The notes under the pieces were generated by a model. The model was not told the origin of the DNA. It was given only the letters and a program-made list of their open reading frames with translations, and made no database searches. A stretch of DNA of 35,934 nucleotides, from positions 1 to 35,934 of the forward strand of contig JASBZH010000008.1 of assembly GCA_029983555.1 (NCBI GenBank), in the 5' to 3' direction. Numbering within the stretch: the first letter of the stretch is position 1; each line of letters starts with the position of its first letter. Source of the DNA: Peptoniphilus sp. Its GTDB lineage: Bacteria; Bacillota; Clostridia; Tissierellales; Peptoniphilaceae. Made by a program: the position numbers and the translations under genes. Shown here one piece after another: positions 1 to 8,387 of this stretch.

Positions 1-252
1 TGAGATATGATTTATTACAAGTGGCTAACTTATTGTTGCAATTTAAATAAAATTTTTGTTTCTCATTATTCCAAAATATTTTTAATAAAATATTACAAAT
101 CATATTTAGACTCCTTGCATATCCTAAACTTATTAAGTTCCATAGTACCTGTAATATTTATTCTTTGTATTGAATTACAATCAGTATTTAGTTTATGTCT
201 AAATTTTCTGTTAACTCTGTAATAAAAATAAACGATTGATTAAAAACTTATG
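1..252. other. AT-rich left edge with no supported gene
   Basis: A 71-codon open frame lies on the plus strand here, but it has no ribosome binding site and no recognisable domain, and its composition is what very AT-rich DNA gives by chance. I see no terminator or RNA structure that I can support. Confidence 0.5.
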
Positions 253-900
253 TTATATAACCTTTTTACTATAATTAATATCTCGTAATATAATTACATA
301 TATATAGGAACATATAATCCCTATTATAGCTAAAATAATATTATCAATATTAAAGCTCTTATAAACAAAATATTTTATAATTTCAATTCCTACTATTAAA
401 AGAAATGAAATTTCCAAAGCCTTTTTATCATTAGATTTTTTATAAAATAATATAAATATAGGTATTAAATAAATTATATTAAATACAATCGTCTTCATAT
501 AATCAAATATACTTACTTGATTAGTTAATGAAATAAAATCGTAAGAAGATGAAATTATTGACCTGAATGGAATCAAATTGATGATCGAGTTATTAAAACT
601 AAAACGTCTTATATAAATGAACATAACAAAAAATATATACATTATGAAAATTACTATTTTATTAATATTTATAAGTGTATTTGTTTTAAATAGTTTTAAA
701 TGTCCATAAGCAATTGTCGTTGAAATAATAAATAATAGCAGATAAATTATTGAAAATCTCAATAAGGTTGCATTATCCACAAAAACATTACCATTCAATA
801 TCCCTGGTATAACTGATACAAGCATTAGTGTTAATACTAGAATACCGATATAACTCATAACAAAAATAATTAAATTTGCTACTTTTGCTAATTTATTCAA
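253..900 (-). CDS. VanZ-like membrane protein
   Basis: Integral membrane protein of about 215 residues, with a long hydrophobic N-terminal half followed by a divergent VanZ-like core. The core has NLIPFRSI, then a membrane segment reading NIIYLIPIFILFYKK, then GIEIIKYF followed by NIDNIILAIIG. This follows the family order of a PF motif, N-x-x-x-x-(I/V)P, E-x-x-Q, and D-(D/N)-I-I-x-N-x-x-G. VanZ family members are linked to teicoplanin resistance in one system, but most have no known role. The longest frame opens with GTG at 909, directly against an AGGAG. A TTG at 900 sits 8 bases after that AGGAG and is the better start. The gene is downstream of the small-protein cluster on the same strand. 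Function here is unassigned. Confidence 0.7.
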   Translation of the reverse strand: MNKLAKVANLIIFVMSYIGILVLTLMLVSVIPGILNGNVFVDNATLLRFSIIYLLLFIISTTIAYGHLKLFKTNTLININKIVIFIMYIFFVMFIYIRRFSFNNSIINLIPFRSIISSSYDFISLTNQVSIFDYMKTIVFNIIYLIPIFILFYKKSNDKKALEISFLLIVGIEIIKYFVYKSFNIDNIILAIIGIICSYIYVIILRDINYSKKVI

Positions 901-942
901 ACATCCCACTCCTAAAAAATATTTATAATTATTAACTTACAT

Positions 943-1185
943 TTAAAAAATCAACTTTTTCATTAAATCCAAAATATTCTGTCTAACAAATTCCATTTCT
1001 CTAAAAAAGATTATGGATTAAATTCTAAATCCTCTCTGTATTTTTTAATCCTTTATTTGTTTTATATGTAATATGTTTTGGAAAAGTATAAGCATCATAT
1101 TTCCTCTTAACTTTTGGCATCTCAATTTAAGATTTTAATCCATTAAAAAGAAATATAACTATAATTCCAATTATTATACATTGTT
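943..1185 (-). pseudogene. Decayed copy of the small tandem protein family (closest to 1812-2105)
   Basis: Read on the minus strand, this stretch aligns almost base for base with the intact gene at 1812-2105. It retains VKRKYDAYTFPKHITYKTNK, where the intact gene has VKRRYDAYSFPQYITYKTNK. It is broken by a TAA where the intact gene has GAA just after the membrane segment, by a one-base deletion after the NKGL codons, and by further small deletions. No start codon and ribosome binding site are preserved. Its 5' end runs directly into the 3' end of the intact gene at 1191-1508. Confidence 0.85.
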
Positions 1186-1190
1186 TTCTT

Positions 1191-1508
1191 TCAATAGCCC
1201 AAAATATATTCAAGACTTTTTGCATAACCTACATCATATAATGTGCCCTCATAAATTGCCTTATACATATTATTATCTTTTTGTATGGAGTTCCAATTAA
1301 TGTTTATTTTTCCCCTAAATTTTCTACTACCTCTATAATCAGTGTAAGTAATTGATGATGGAAAGTTTCTGTCATATCTGTATTTTACAACTCTTACATA
1401 CATCGTATCATCATCAAATCCTAATACTTCAGTTTCTGCAAATACTGAGAATGTAACTCCAATAATGAGTACAAGTACTATAAATAAAATTTCAAAATAC
1501 TTAGCCAT
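1191..1508 (-). CDS. Small exported protein of the tandem family (copy A)
   Basis: A 105-residue protein with a hydrophobic N-terminus that ends in SVFA-ET, a plausible signal-peptidase I site after residue 24. The mature part shares the pattern of the copies at 1812-2105 and 2211-2507: V-K-x-x-Y, then FPxxITY, then a basic (K/Y)-(F/Y)-R-G stretch, then a (Y/A)-x-Y-x-G-x-L ending. It differs from them in having a cleavable-looking signal and a longer tail. A strong GAGGAGG precedes the ATG by 5 bases, and a TATAAT (minus strand, 1571-1576) lies upstream. I recognise no named family. Surface or secreted location is inferred from the N-terminus. Confidence 0.75.
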   Translation of the reverse strand: MAKYFEILFIVLVLIIGVTFSVFAETEVLGFDDDTMYVRVVKYRYDRNFPSSITYTDYRGSRKFRGKININWNSIQKDNNMYKAIYEGTLYDVGYAKSLEYILGY

Positions 1509-1617
1509 ACTTTCCTCCTCAAATTATAGTTATTACAGCATGATTAATATCTTTTGTTAATTTCACCTTTATTATAATATTAAATGTATTAATAAACAGT
1601 TAACTTTTGTGCATATT

Positions 1618-1790
1618 TTATTTAATATTAAAAATTCTGGTTTTAATATATATTTATTCAGGATAATATTTTTTAATTATCTTTTCATTATTACTATAAT
1701 TTATAATCATTCTATTTTTTTAATCTTATATTTAAATTAAACCCTCACAAATTATAATCTTGTAAAAATAAAAATTTATATTTTATAGAA
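1618..1790 (-). pseudogene. Decayed 3' remnant of the small tandem protein family (closest to 2211-2507)
   Basis: On the minus strand this aligns with the 3' end of the gene at 2211-2507 and continues into its downstream flank. Both contain a TATTAT-x-CTGAAT core, a shared run TTTAATATTAAATAAA, and then TATGCACAAAAGTTAACTG. The reading frame is lost: an in-frame TAA falls where the intact gene has YYAEY, followed by a small deletion. Similarity fades toward 1790. The remnant lies directly upstream of the intact gene at 1191-1508. Confidence 0.75.
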
Positions 1791-1811
1791 CCTATATAAT
1801 ATAAACAACTT

Positions 1812-2105
1812 TTATTTAATAAAACTAAAACCATCCCTTTCCATAACTCCAGAATATTCTGCATAATAAATTCCATTTTCCTTAAAGACAGAATCCGGAT
1901 CAAATTTTAAATCCCCTCTGTATTTTATTAACCCTTTATTTGTTTTATATGTAATATATTGCGGAAAACTATAAGCGTCATATCTCCTCTTAACTGTTGT
2001 CATCTCAATTTCAGATTTAAATCCATTAAAAAGAAATATAACTATAATTCCAATTATTATACCAAGTATAATTTTAAATTGCCTTTTCTGAGTCATCTCA
2101 CGCAT
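1812..2105 (-). CDS. Small membrane-anchored protein of the tandem family (copy B)
   Basis: A 97-residue protein with a basic N-terminus, one hydrophobic segment (about residues 10-29) and a short extracellular part. It has no clear cleavage site and no lipobox cysteine, so it is probably anchored by the N-terminal helix. The outer part carries VKRRYDAYSFPQYITYKTNK, then a K-Y-R-G stretch, then YYAEYSG. The ATG at 2105 is preceded by AAGGGG about 10 bases away; an internal ATG at 2096 is a second candidate. A TATAAT on the minus strand (2164-2169) lies upstream at the same distance from a GTTAACTG as in front of copy A, so the promoter region appears to have been duplicated with the genes. 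Function unknown. Confidence 0.7.
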   Translation of the reverse strand: MREMTQKRQFKIILGIIIGIIVIFLFNGFKSEIEMTTVKRRYDAYSFPQYITYKTNKGLIKYRGDLKFDPDSVFKENGIYYAEYSGVMERDGFSFIK

Positions 2106-2210
2106 AACTTAACTTCCCCTTATTATATGGATAAAATTTAAATCCTAAACTATATTTAAACCCATTATAATATTAATATAATTTTAAATCAGTTAACTTT
2201 TGTGCATACT

Positions 2211-2507
2211 TTATTTAATATTAAAAGATTCAGGTCTTAATATGCCTGTGTATTCAGCATAATATTGTTCTAATAATGGATCTTTTTTTATGCTATTTTT
2301 ATCTAATTTTAGATCCACATTATAGTATATTAAACCTTTTTTGCCTTTGTACGTTATACTTTCTGGAAAGTCAACTCTACCATAGCTAGTTTTTACTTTT
2401 GTTATTGTCTTTTCCTGTTGAAATCCAGAAATTAATAGAGTACCAATACTAAGTCCTATCAATATAATTAATATGTAATTCTTAATTTTTCTATTTTTAA
2501 TCATCAT
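2211..2507 (-). CDS. Small membrane-anchored protein of the tandem family (copy C)
   Basis: A 98-residue protein from the chosen start, with a basic N-terminus, one membrane segment (YILIILIGLSIGTLLISGF) and a short outer domain bearing FPESITYKGKKG and YYAEYTGIL. These are the features shared with copies A and B. A longer frame opens at 2528 but has no ribosome binding site, whereas GGGTGA sits 5 bases before the ATG at 2507 and gives a length matching copy B. It is the first gene of the cluster in transcription order. I do not recognise the family. Confidence 0.7.
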   Translation of the reverse strand: MMIKNRKIKNYILIILIGLSIGTLLISGFQQEKTITKVKTSYGRVDFPESITYKGKKGLIYYNVDLKLDKNSIKKDPLLEQYYAEYTGILRPESFNIK

Positions 2508-2570
2508 AATATCACCCAAACTTTTCATATATCATTATATAAAACGATGTTACTATAATCTAGATACATA

Positions 2571-2596
2571 AAAAAAGGAAGACCTTAAAGTCTTCC
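2571..2596 (-). terminator. Intrinsic terminator of the thl-crt-hbd operon
   Basis: On the minus strand, GGAAGAC and GTCTTCC form a perfect 7-bp stem with a TTTAAG loop, followed by seven Ts. It lies 25 bases past the hbd stop codon and separates this operon from the small-protein cluster. Confidence 0.9.
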
Positions 2597-2620
2597 CTTA
2601 AAACAATATTTAATATTTTA

Positions 2621-3457
2621 TTAATATTTGTAGAATCCTTCGCCAGTTTTTCTACCTAATAGTCCAGCTCTTACCATTTTCTTTAGTAATGCATGTGGTC
2701 TATATTTTGGATCACCAAATTCGTTGTAAAGTACTTCCATGATTGCAAGTACTACGTCAAGTCCTATTAAGTCTCCAAGAGCTAGTGGTCCCATTGGGTG
2801 ATTAGCTCCAAGTTTCATTGCTGTGTCGATATCTTCTGCTGATGCTACTCCTTCTGCATAAATTCCAATTGCTTCATTAACCATTGGAATAAGAATTCTG
2901 TTTACAACAAATCCTGGTGCTTCTTCAACTTCTACTGGAGTTTTGCCAATTTCTTTTGAAAGTTCCACGATCATGTCTTTTACTTTAGGATCAGTCTTCT
3001 TTCCAGAGATAACTTCTACAAGTTTCATTACTGGAACTGGATTAAAGAAGTGCATTCCGATTACTTTTTCTGGTCTCTTTGTTGCTGAGCCAATATCTGT
3101 TATTGATAATGATGAAGTGTTAGATGCAAGAACTGTTTTTTCATCACAAACTTCGCAAAGTTCTGTAAAGATTGCTTTTTTGATCTTTGGATTTTCTGTA
3201 GCTGCTTCGATAATTAAATCGCAGTCTTTAACGTCCTCAATTTCAGAAGAAGTTTTAAGGTTAGACATGGCTTTTTCCATTTCTTCCTCAGTCATTCTTT
3301 CTTTTGATACGTTCTTTTCATATCCTTTTTTAATTTTTTCCATTGCTTTTTCTAAAGCTTCTGGTGCAATATCTCTTACAATTACTTCATGATAAGGTGC
3401 AAGTACTTGTGCAATTCCTGCTCCCATAGTACCTGAACCGACTACGGCTATTTTCAT
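2621..3457 (-). CDS. hbd: 3-hydroxybutyryl-CoA dehydrogenase
   Basis: Cytoplasmic enzyme that interconverts acetoacetyl-CoA and 3-hydroxybutyryl-CoA in butyryl-CoA formation. The 278-residue length is normal for the family. The N-terminal Rossmann domain opens with the dinucleotide motif GSGTMG (residues 7-12). The catalytic His136 sits in GMHFFNPVP, and the C-terminal helical domain carries the usual NRILIPMVNEA and GANHPMGP motifs. AAGGAG precedes the ATG. It is the last gene of thl-crt-hbd, 12 bases after crt, and ends at a terminator. Whether it uses NAD or NADP cannot be settled by eye. Confidence 0.96.
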   Translation of the reverse strand: MKIAVVGSGTMGAGIAQVLAPYHEVIVRDIAPEALEKAMEKIKKGYEKNVSKERMTEEEMEKAMSNLKTSSEIEDVKDCDLIIEAATENPKIKKAIFTELCEVCDEKTVLASNTSSLSITDIGSATKRPEKVIGMHFFNPVPVMKLVEVISGKKTDPKVKDMIVELSKEIGKTPVEVEEAPGFVVNRILIPMVNEAIGIYAEGVASAEDIDTAMKLGANHPMGPLALGDLIGLDVVLAIMEVLYNEFGDPKYRPHALLKKMVRAGLLGRKTGEGFYKY

Positions 3458-3469
3458 TTTATCTCCTTC

Positions 3470-4246
3470 TTATTCTCCAACAAACTTAGGTTTATTTTTA
3501 TCTAAAAATGCTCTCATGCCTTCTTTTTGGTCATTAGTTGCAAAGCAAAGGCCAAAGTGAGTTTTTTCGATTTGCATTGCTGTATCGATATCAGTTTGAG
3601 AACCATTAATTATAGATTGTTTTGAGTATTCAACAGCTTTTGGTGCTTTTGATACAATTTTTTGTGCCATTTCCATCGCTTTATCTATTAATTCGTCAGG
3701 TTCATACACATGGTTCACAAGTCCAATTTCCAATGCTTTTTGTGCATCGATCATTTCAGTTGTATAGATTAATTCTTTTGCATAACCTGGCCCAATTGTT
3801 CTTGAAAGTCTTTGAGTTCCACCAAATCCTGGTGTAATTCCAAGTCCAACTTCTGGTTGTCCAAATTTTGCTTTTGTAGATGCAAGTCTAATATCACAAG
3901 CTACTGATATTTCACATCCACCACCAAGAGCAAAACCATTAACTGCTGCAATTACAGGCACTCTACATTTTTCAATTTCCATAAATGTGTCCATGCCAAG
4001 TTTTGCAAAGTCGTAAGCTTCACTTGCTGTGAAGTTTGCCATCTCTGCAATATCAGCACCGGCAACAAATGATTTGCCAGCACCTGTTACAACAATACAT
4101 CTAATGTCATCGTCTATATGTGAAAAGAATTTGTGAAGTTCTTTTAACATCTTAGAGTTAAGCGCATTTAAGCTTCTTTCTCTTGAAAGTGTCAACAATA
4201 CAATTCCATTAGATTTTTTATCAATCTTTAAAAATTCGTAATCCAT
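3470..4246 (-). CDS. crt: 3-hydroxybutyryl-CoA dehydratase (crotonase)
   Basis: Enoyl-CoA hydratase/isomerase family, 258 residues. It dehydrates 3-hydroxybutyryl-CoA to crotonyl-CoA. The oxyanion-hole segments SFVAGADIAEM and GFALGGGCEI are present, with the two catalytic acids as Glu112 and Glu132 (PEVGLGITPGFGGTQRL). The gene sits between thl and hbd; its ATG is 8 bases after the thl stop, with a GGAAGGG located inside the end of thl. The ring-cleaving and isomerase branches of this superfamily are less likely given both glutamates and the operon context. Confidence 0.95.
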   Translation of the reverse strand: MDYEFLKIDKKSNGIVLLTLSRERSLNALNSKMLKELHKFFSHIDDDIRCIVVTGAGKSFVAGADIAEMANFTASEAYDFAKLGMDTFMEIEKCRVPVIAAVNGFALGGGCEISVACDIRLASTKAKFGQPEVGLGITPGFGGTQRLSRTIGPGYAKELIYTTEMIDAQKALEIGLVNHVYEPDELIDKAMEMAQKIVSKAPKAVEYSKQSIINGSQTDIDTAMQIEKTHFGLCFATNDQKEGMRAFLDKNKPKFVGE

Positions 4247-4254
4247 CTAATTAA

Positions 4255-5439
4255 TTAGTCCCTTCCAACAACTAAGGCAGTTCCCATTCCACCGCCGATA
4301 CATAATGTTGCTAGACCTTTTTTAGCATCTCTTTTTTGCATTTCGAATAATAGAGTTGTAAGAATTCTTGCTCCACTTGCTCCAACTGGGTGACCAATTG
4401 CGATTGCTCCACCGTTTACGTTAACTTTATCCATGTCGAAGTTAAGTTCTTTAGCTACTGCACATGCTTGAGCTGCGAAAGCTTCGTTTGCTTCGATAAG
4501 GTCTAGATCTTTAACTTCTAGTCCTGCTCTTTCAAGTGCTTTTCTTGAAGATGGAATTGGTCCAGTTCCCATGATTGCTGGGTCAACACCTTCTGTTGCA
4601 TAAGAGATTATATATGCTAGAGGTTCTACTCCAAGTTCTTTTGCTTTAGATTCAGTCATAACTACAAGCATTGCTGCTCCGTCGTTAATTCCAGATGCGT
4701 TTGCTGCTGTTACTGTTCCGCCTTCTTTGAAAGCTGGTTTAAGTTTTGAAATACCTTCAACTGTTACGCCTTCTCTAATGTGTTCGTCATCTTCTACTAC
4801 AGTAACTTTGCCTTTACGACCTTTAACTTCTACTGGAACAATTTCATCTTTAAATCTTCCAGATCTTCTAGCTTCTTCTGCTCTATTTTGAGAAGTTGCT
4901 GCTAGTTTATCTTGCATTTCTCTAGTAATATCAAATCTTTCAGAAACATTTTCTGCTGTAATTCCCATGTGGTAGTCATTAAATGCATCCCAAAGTCCGT
5001 CTTTAATCATTGTATCGACAACTTTTTTGTCATTCATTCTTGCTCCCCATCTTTCGTTCATAAGAGCGTATGGAGCAGTAGACATTGATTCAGTACCACC
5101 TGCAAGCACGATTTCTGCATCTCCACATTTGATAACTTGAGCTGCCAAACTTACTGCACGAAGTCCTGATCCACATACGATATTAAGTGTAACTGCTGGT
5201 TTTGTATAAGGAATTCCAGCGTTAATTGTAACTTGTCTAGCAACATTTTGACCTTGAGCTGCTTGAAGTACGTTTCCGATATAAGCTTCGTCGATCATAT
5301 CAGGTGTTACTTTTGCTCTTTTCATTGCTTCTTTAGCTGCAACTACTCCTAATTCAACTGATGAAACTGTTTTAAAAGCTCCACCAAATGATCCTACAGG
5401 TGTTCTTGCTGCTGACGCGATTACTATTCTTTCTTCCAT
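4255..5439 (-). CDS. thlA: Acetyl-CoA C-acetyltransferase (thiolase)
   Basis: Condenses two acetyl-CoA to acetoacetyl-CoA, the first step toward butyryl-CoA. It has 394 residues with the complete thiolase catalytic set: acyl-accepting Cys89 (NIVCGSG), His350 (GHPVGASG) and Cys380 (CIGGGMG), plus NEAFAAQ. Biosynthetic rather than degradative assignment rests on its place as first gene of thl-crt-hbd. AGGAGG precedes the ATG. An extended -10 (TGATATAAT on the minus strand, core 5519-5524) lies about 80 bases upstream but has no good -35. Butyryl-CoA dehydrogenase and the electron-transferring flavoprotein genes that often accompany this set are not in the window. Confidence 0.96.
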   Translation of the reverse strand: MEERIVIASAARTPVGSFGGAFKTVSSVELGVVAAKEAMKRAKVTPDMIDEAYIGNVLQAAQGQNVARQVTINAGIPYTKPAVTLNIVCGSGLRAVSLAAQVIKCGDAEIVLAGGTESMSTAPYALMNERWGARMNDKKVVDTMIKDGLWDAFNDYHMGITAENVSERFDITREMQDKLAATSQNRAEEARRSGRFKDEIVPVEVKGRKGKVTVVEDDEHIREGVTVEGISKLKPAFKEGGTVTAANASGINDGAAMLVVMTESKAKELGVEPLAYIISYATEGVDPAIMGTGPIPSSRKALERAGLEVKDLDLIEANEAFAAQACAVAKELNFDMDKVNVNGGAIAIGHPVGASGARILTTLLFEMQKRDAKKGLATLCIGGGMGTALVVGRD

Positions 5440-5619
5440 TTTTTCCTCCTAGCTAGCACGTTAAATACAGTGCTTTAATCATTTCATCTGCCTATTTACT
5501 TATAGACATTCCATTAATATTATATCAAATATTGCGTTTAATAAAAGCACAAATAGACTTGACTTACGCCTTACATATATATTCTACCCAATGACTACAA
5601 AAATAAAAAAATTTTTACG

Positions 5620-6726
5620 TTATTTATCTAAAGTTTCTAAAATATCTACGATTTTAACAGCTGCATTTCCATCTCCATAAGGATTTATTGCTTTTGCCAT
5701 CTCATCAAATACTCTTTTGTCATCAAGTAGAAGATTTATATTTTTATAAACTTCTTCTCTTTGAGTTCCTATTAATTTTGCAGTCTTTGCCCTTACTCCT
5801 TCCATCCTTTCAGTCTCATTTCTAACTACAAGGACTGGTTTTCCAAGGGCAGGAGCTTCTTCTTGTACTCCTCCAGAGTCTGTCACTACAAATTTAACTT
5901 TATTCATAAGGTTTGAGAAAGGTAAATATGAAAGTGGCTCAATTAAGTGAACTCTATCTAAGTCCTTAAAATATTTATTTGCAACTTCCCTTACAAGTGG
6001 ATTTAAGTGAACTGGAAAAATTACTTCGACATTTTCTCTTTCTTCTACAACTTGTCTTACTGCAGAAAAGATATTTTCCATTGGCTCTCCCCAGTTTTCT
6101 CTTCTGTGAGAAGTTAGAAGTATCACCTCTTTATTGTAATCTATATTGTTTAAAGTCTCGTCTTCAAAAATATAGTCATCTCTTACAGCGTATTTTAATG
6201 CATCTATTACTGTGTTTCCCGTAACGAATATATTTTCTTTAGGATAATTTTCTTTTAACAAATTATTCTTATTATTTTCAGTTGGTGCAAAGTGCAAGTT
6301 TGTAACTATTCCTGTAAGTTTTCTATTTGCCTCTTCAGGATAAGGTGAATAAATATTTCCAGATCTCAAACCTGCCTCGACATGACCAATCTTTATTTTT
6401 TTATAAAAAGCTGCAAGAGCTGCTGCAAAGACTGTAGTTGTGTCTCCTTGAACGAGCAAAATATCTGGTTTAAGCTCATCCAAAATTTTTTCAAGTCCAA
6501 TTAGAGTTTTTGTAGTAACTTCTGTAAGTGACTGACCCTTTTTAAATATATTTAAATCATAGTCTGGCTCTATGTCAAAAATTTCCAAAACTTGATCAAG
6601 CATTTCTCTGTGCTGACCTGTGACACAGACATAGCTTTCTAAAGTGTGCCTTTTTTCTACTTCCTTTATTATTGGAGCCATCTTTATTCCTTCAGGCCTA
6701 GTTCCAAAAACAAACAATACTTTCAT
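5620..6726 (-). CDS. mnaA: UDP-N-acetylglucosamine 2-epimerase (non-hydrolysing)
   Basis: Interconverts UDP-GlcNAc and UDP-ManNAc, supplying ManNAc for wall teichoic acid linkage units or capsule. It has 368 residues, typical length. Visible landmarks are FGTRPEGIKMAPII at the N-terminus, TGQHREML, QGDTTT, GHVEAGLRSG, YPEEANR, TSHRRENWG and TDSGGVQEEAP, all characteristic of WecB/MnaA. Its ribosome binding site (AAGGAGG) is inside the last codons of tagO, with the ATG directly after the tagO stop, so the two are translated as a unit. Last gene of the sua5-rpiB-upp-tagO-mnaA run. Confidence 0.95.
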   Translation of the reverse strand: MKVLFVFGTRPEGIKMAPIIKEVEKRHTLESYVCVTGQHREMLDQVLEIFDIEPDYDLNIFKKGQSLTEVTTKTLIGLEKILDELKPDILLVQGDTTTVFAAALAAFYKKIKIGHVEAGLRSGNIYSPYPEEANRKLTGIVTNLHFAPTENNKNNLLKENYPKENIFVTGNTVIDALKYAVRDDYIFEDETLNNIDYNKEVILLTSHRRENWGEPMENIFSAVRQVVEERENVEVIFPVHLNPLVREVANKYFKDLDRVHLIEPLSYLPFSNLMNKVKFVVTDSGGVQEEAPALGKPVLVVRNETERMEGVRAKTAKLIGTQREEVYKNINLLLDDKRVFDEMAKAINPYGDGNAAVKIVDILETLDK

Positions 6727-7761
6727 TTAATCCTCCTTGTTTTTAAGCATACCTGTCGATATTCCGGCAATCAAAATTATTAGCATTATGGCAATGGAGA
6801 CAAAAAGGCCAACTCTTGAATGGAATTTTGAAACTAAATTTGCAATAATTCCAAAGATGGCAGAAATTGCATAGAGTATAACAACTGTCTGTCTTTGATT
6901 TAGTCCCTTTGCGAGAAGTCTGTGATGAAGGTGTCCTTTGTCTGCCTCTACCATTGATTTGCCTGATAATTTTCTTCTAATCATTGCAAAAGCTGTGTCA
7001 AATACAGGTACTCCCATTATTAGCACAGGAACAAAAATCATTAGAAGCGCTGCCTGTTTTAAAAATCCAGTTATACTTATATATGAGAGCATAAATCCCA
7101 AATAAAGAGCTCCAGTGTCCCCCATAAAAATCTTTGCGGGATTAAAGTTAAATGGCAAAAATCCAAGGCAAGCTCCTGCAACAAGCACGCAAACAAGGCT
7201 TACTTCCGTTCTTCCCATATTATAAGTTATAAAGAACATTGAAACTGCACAGACAAATGAAACTCCTGCTGCGAGTCCATCTAGTCCATCTATCAAGTTT
7301 ATAGTATTTGTAATTCCACAAACCCAAAATATTGTAACTGGAATGGATAAAACTTTTAAAAGTACTAATACGTCTTTAAAATTAAAAGGATTAGTGAAAA
7401 ATTCAATTCTTACTCCACCTATTACAAGTAAAACTCCCGCTACTATTTGAAATAAAAGTTTTAATTTTGGACTAAGTCCCATTTTGTCATCAATTAAACC
7501 AGAAATTGTTATTAATAGAGATGCCGATATTGTCATAACAAGTTCTTTACTCATTGGTAAAAATTTTAACATTAAAACTGTTACAGATATTGCCATTGCA
7601 ATTCCACCGCCAAGTGGAATAGGTTTTTTGTGAACTCTTCTTTCGTCCTTTGGTATATCTATAAATCCAAATTTTTTTGCGAGTTTAATTGTAATGGGCA
7701 TGAGTATAAAAGTAATTAAAAATGCCAAAAAGAAAGGAAGAATATATCCCTTCATACTCAT
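6727..7761 (-). CDS. tagO: Undecaprenyl-phosphate GlcNAc-1-phosphate transferase (TagO/WecA family)
   Basis: Polytopic membrane enzyme that starts teichoic acid or polysaccharide synthesis by loading GlcNAc-1-phosphate on undecaprenyl phosphate. Family motifs are present: an RRVHKKPIPLGGG loop after TM1, the catalytic-type NTINLIDGLDGLA, NPAKIFMGDTGALYLGF, and a C-terminal DKGHLHHRLLAKG loop. About ten membrane segments. The open frame extends back to 7800 inside upp, but the ATG at 7761, one base after the upp stop, gives the usual family N-terminus; neither start has a strong Shine-Dalgarno. Pairing with mnaA supports a role in wall polymer linkage units. Confidence 0.93.
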   Translation of the reverse strand: MSMKGYILPFFLAFLITFILMPITIKLAKKFGFIDIPKDERRVHKKPIPLGGGIAMAISVTVLMLKFLPMSKELVMTISASLLITISGLIDDKMGLSPKLKLLFQIVAGVLLVIGGVRIEFFTNPFNFKDVLVLLKVLSIPVTIFWVCGITNTINLIDGLDGLAAGVSFVCAVSMFFITYNMGRTEVSLVCVLVAGACLGFLPFNFNPAKIFMGDTGALYLGFMLSYISITGFLKQAALLMIFVPVLIMGVPVFDTAFAMIRRKLSGKSMVEADKGHLHHRLLAKGLNQRQTVVILYAISAIFGIIANLVSKFHSRVGLFVSIAIMLIILIAGISTGMLKNKED

Positions 7762-7762
7762 A

Positions 7763-8386
7763 CTACTTAGTTCCAAATAGCCTATCTCCTGCATCTCCAA
7801 GACCCGGAACTATATATCCATCTTCATTTAACTTTTCATCAACAGCAGCAAGATAGATATCTACATCGGGATGAGCTTCTTCTACTGCTTTTATTCCTTC
7901 TGGTGCTCCCAAAAGATTTACCGCTCTAATTTGAGTTGCGCCATTTCTCTTAAGCTCGTCTATCGCTTCGATTAAAGATCCTCCAGTTGCAAGCATTGGA
8001 TCTACTATAATCATAAGTCTGCGATCTACGTCCTTTGGTAGTTTTGAATAATAAGTAACTGGTTTTAAAGTTTCAGGATCTCTATACATTCCGATGTGTC
8101 CAACTCTTGCAGCAGGTACAATTGTTAAAAATCCTTCTACCATTCCAAGTCCTGCCCTTAAAATTGGAACTATTCCAACCTTTTTGCCGGAAATCATCTT
8201 GCCAGTAGTTGGTGCAATTGGAGTTTCGATTTTTACTTCTTCAGTCTCCAAATCTCTTGTAAGTTCGTATGCCATTAGTGATGAAATTTCATTTACAATT
8301 TGTCTAAACTCCATTGAGCTTGTTTCTTTTTTTCTTAAAATCGTCATTTTGTGATCGATTAGTGGATGTTGTACAATGTGAAGCAT
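7763..8386 (-). CDS. upp: Uracil phosphoribosyltransferase
   Basis: Pyrimidine salvage enzyme making UMP from uracil and PRPP. It has 207 residues, standard length. Diagnostic segments are HPLIDHKMTILRKKETSS at the N-terminus, VPILRAGLGMVEGF, the PRPP-binding stretch IIVDPMLATGGSL, and the C-terminal uracil-binding VPGLGDAGDRLFGTK. The ATG is one base after the rpiB stop. The neighbours (sua5, rpiB, tagO, mnaA) match a conserved Firmicutes arrangement, here without glyA. Confidence 0.97.
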   Translation of the reverse strand: MLHIVQHPLIDHKMTILRKKETSSMEFRQIVNEISSLMAYELTRDLETEEVKIETPIAPTTGKMISGKKVGIVPILRAGLGMVEGFLTIVPAARVGHIGMYRDPETLKPVTYYSKLPKDVDRRLMIIVDPMLATGGSLIEAIDELKRNGATQIRAVNLLGAPEGIKAVEEAHPDVDIYLAAVDEKLNEDGYIVPGLGDAGDRLFGTK

Positions 8387-8387
8387 T

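Noticed and set aside
7..222. Plus-strand open frame of 71 codons at the left edge
   Set aside because: No ribosome site, no domain, chance-like composition.
943..2528. Transposon or insertion sequence as the source of the repeats
   Set aside because: The repeats are copies of small genes and their flanks; no transposase, terminal inverted repeats or target duplication seen.
2943..3392. 149-codon plus-strand frame
   Set aside because: Antisense shadow of hbd; Ser-rich, without start signals.
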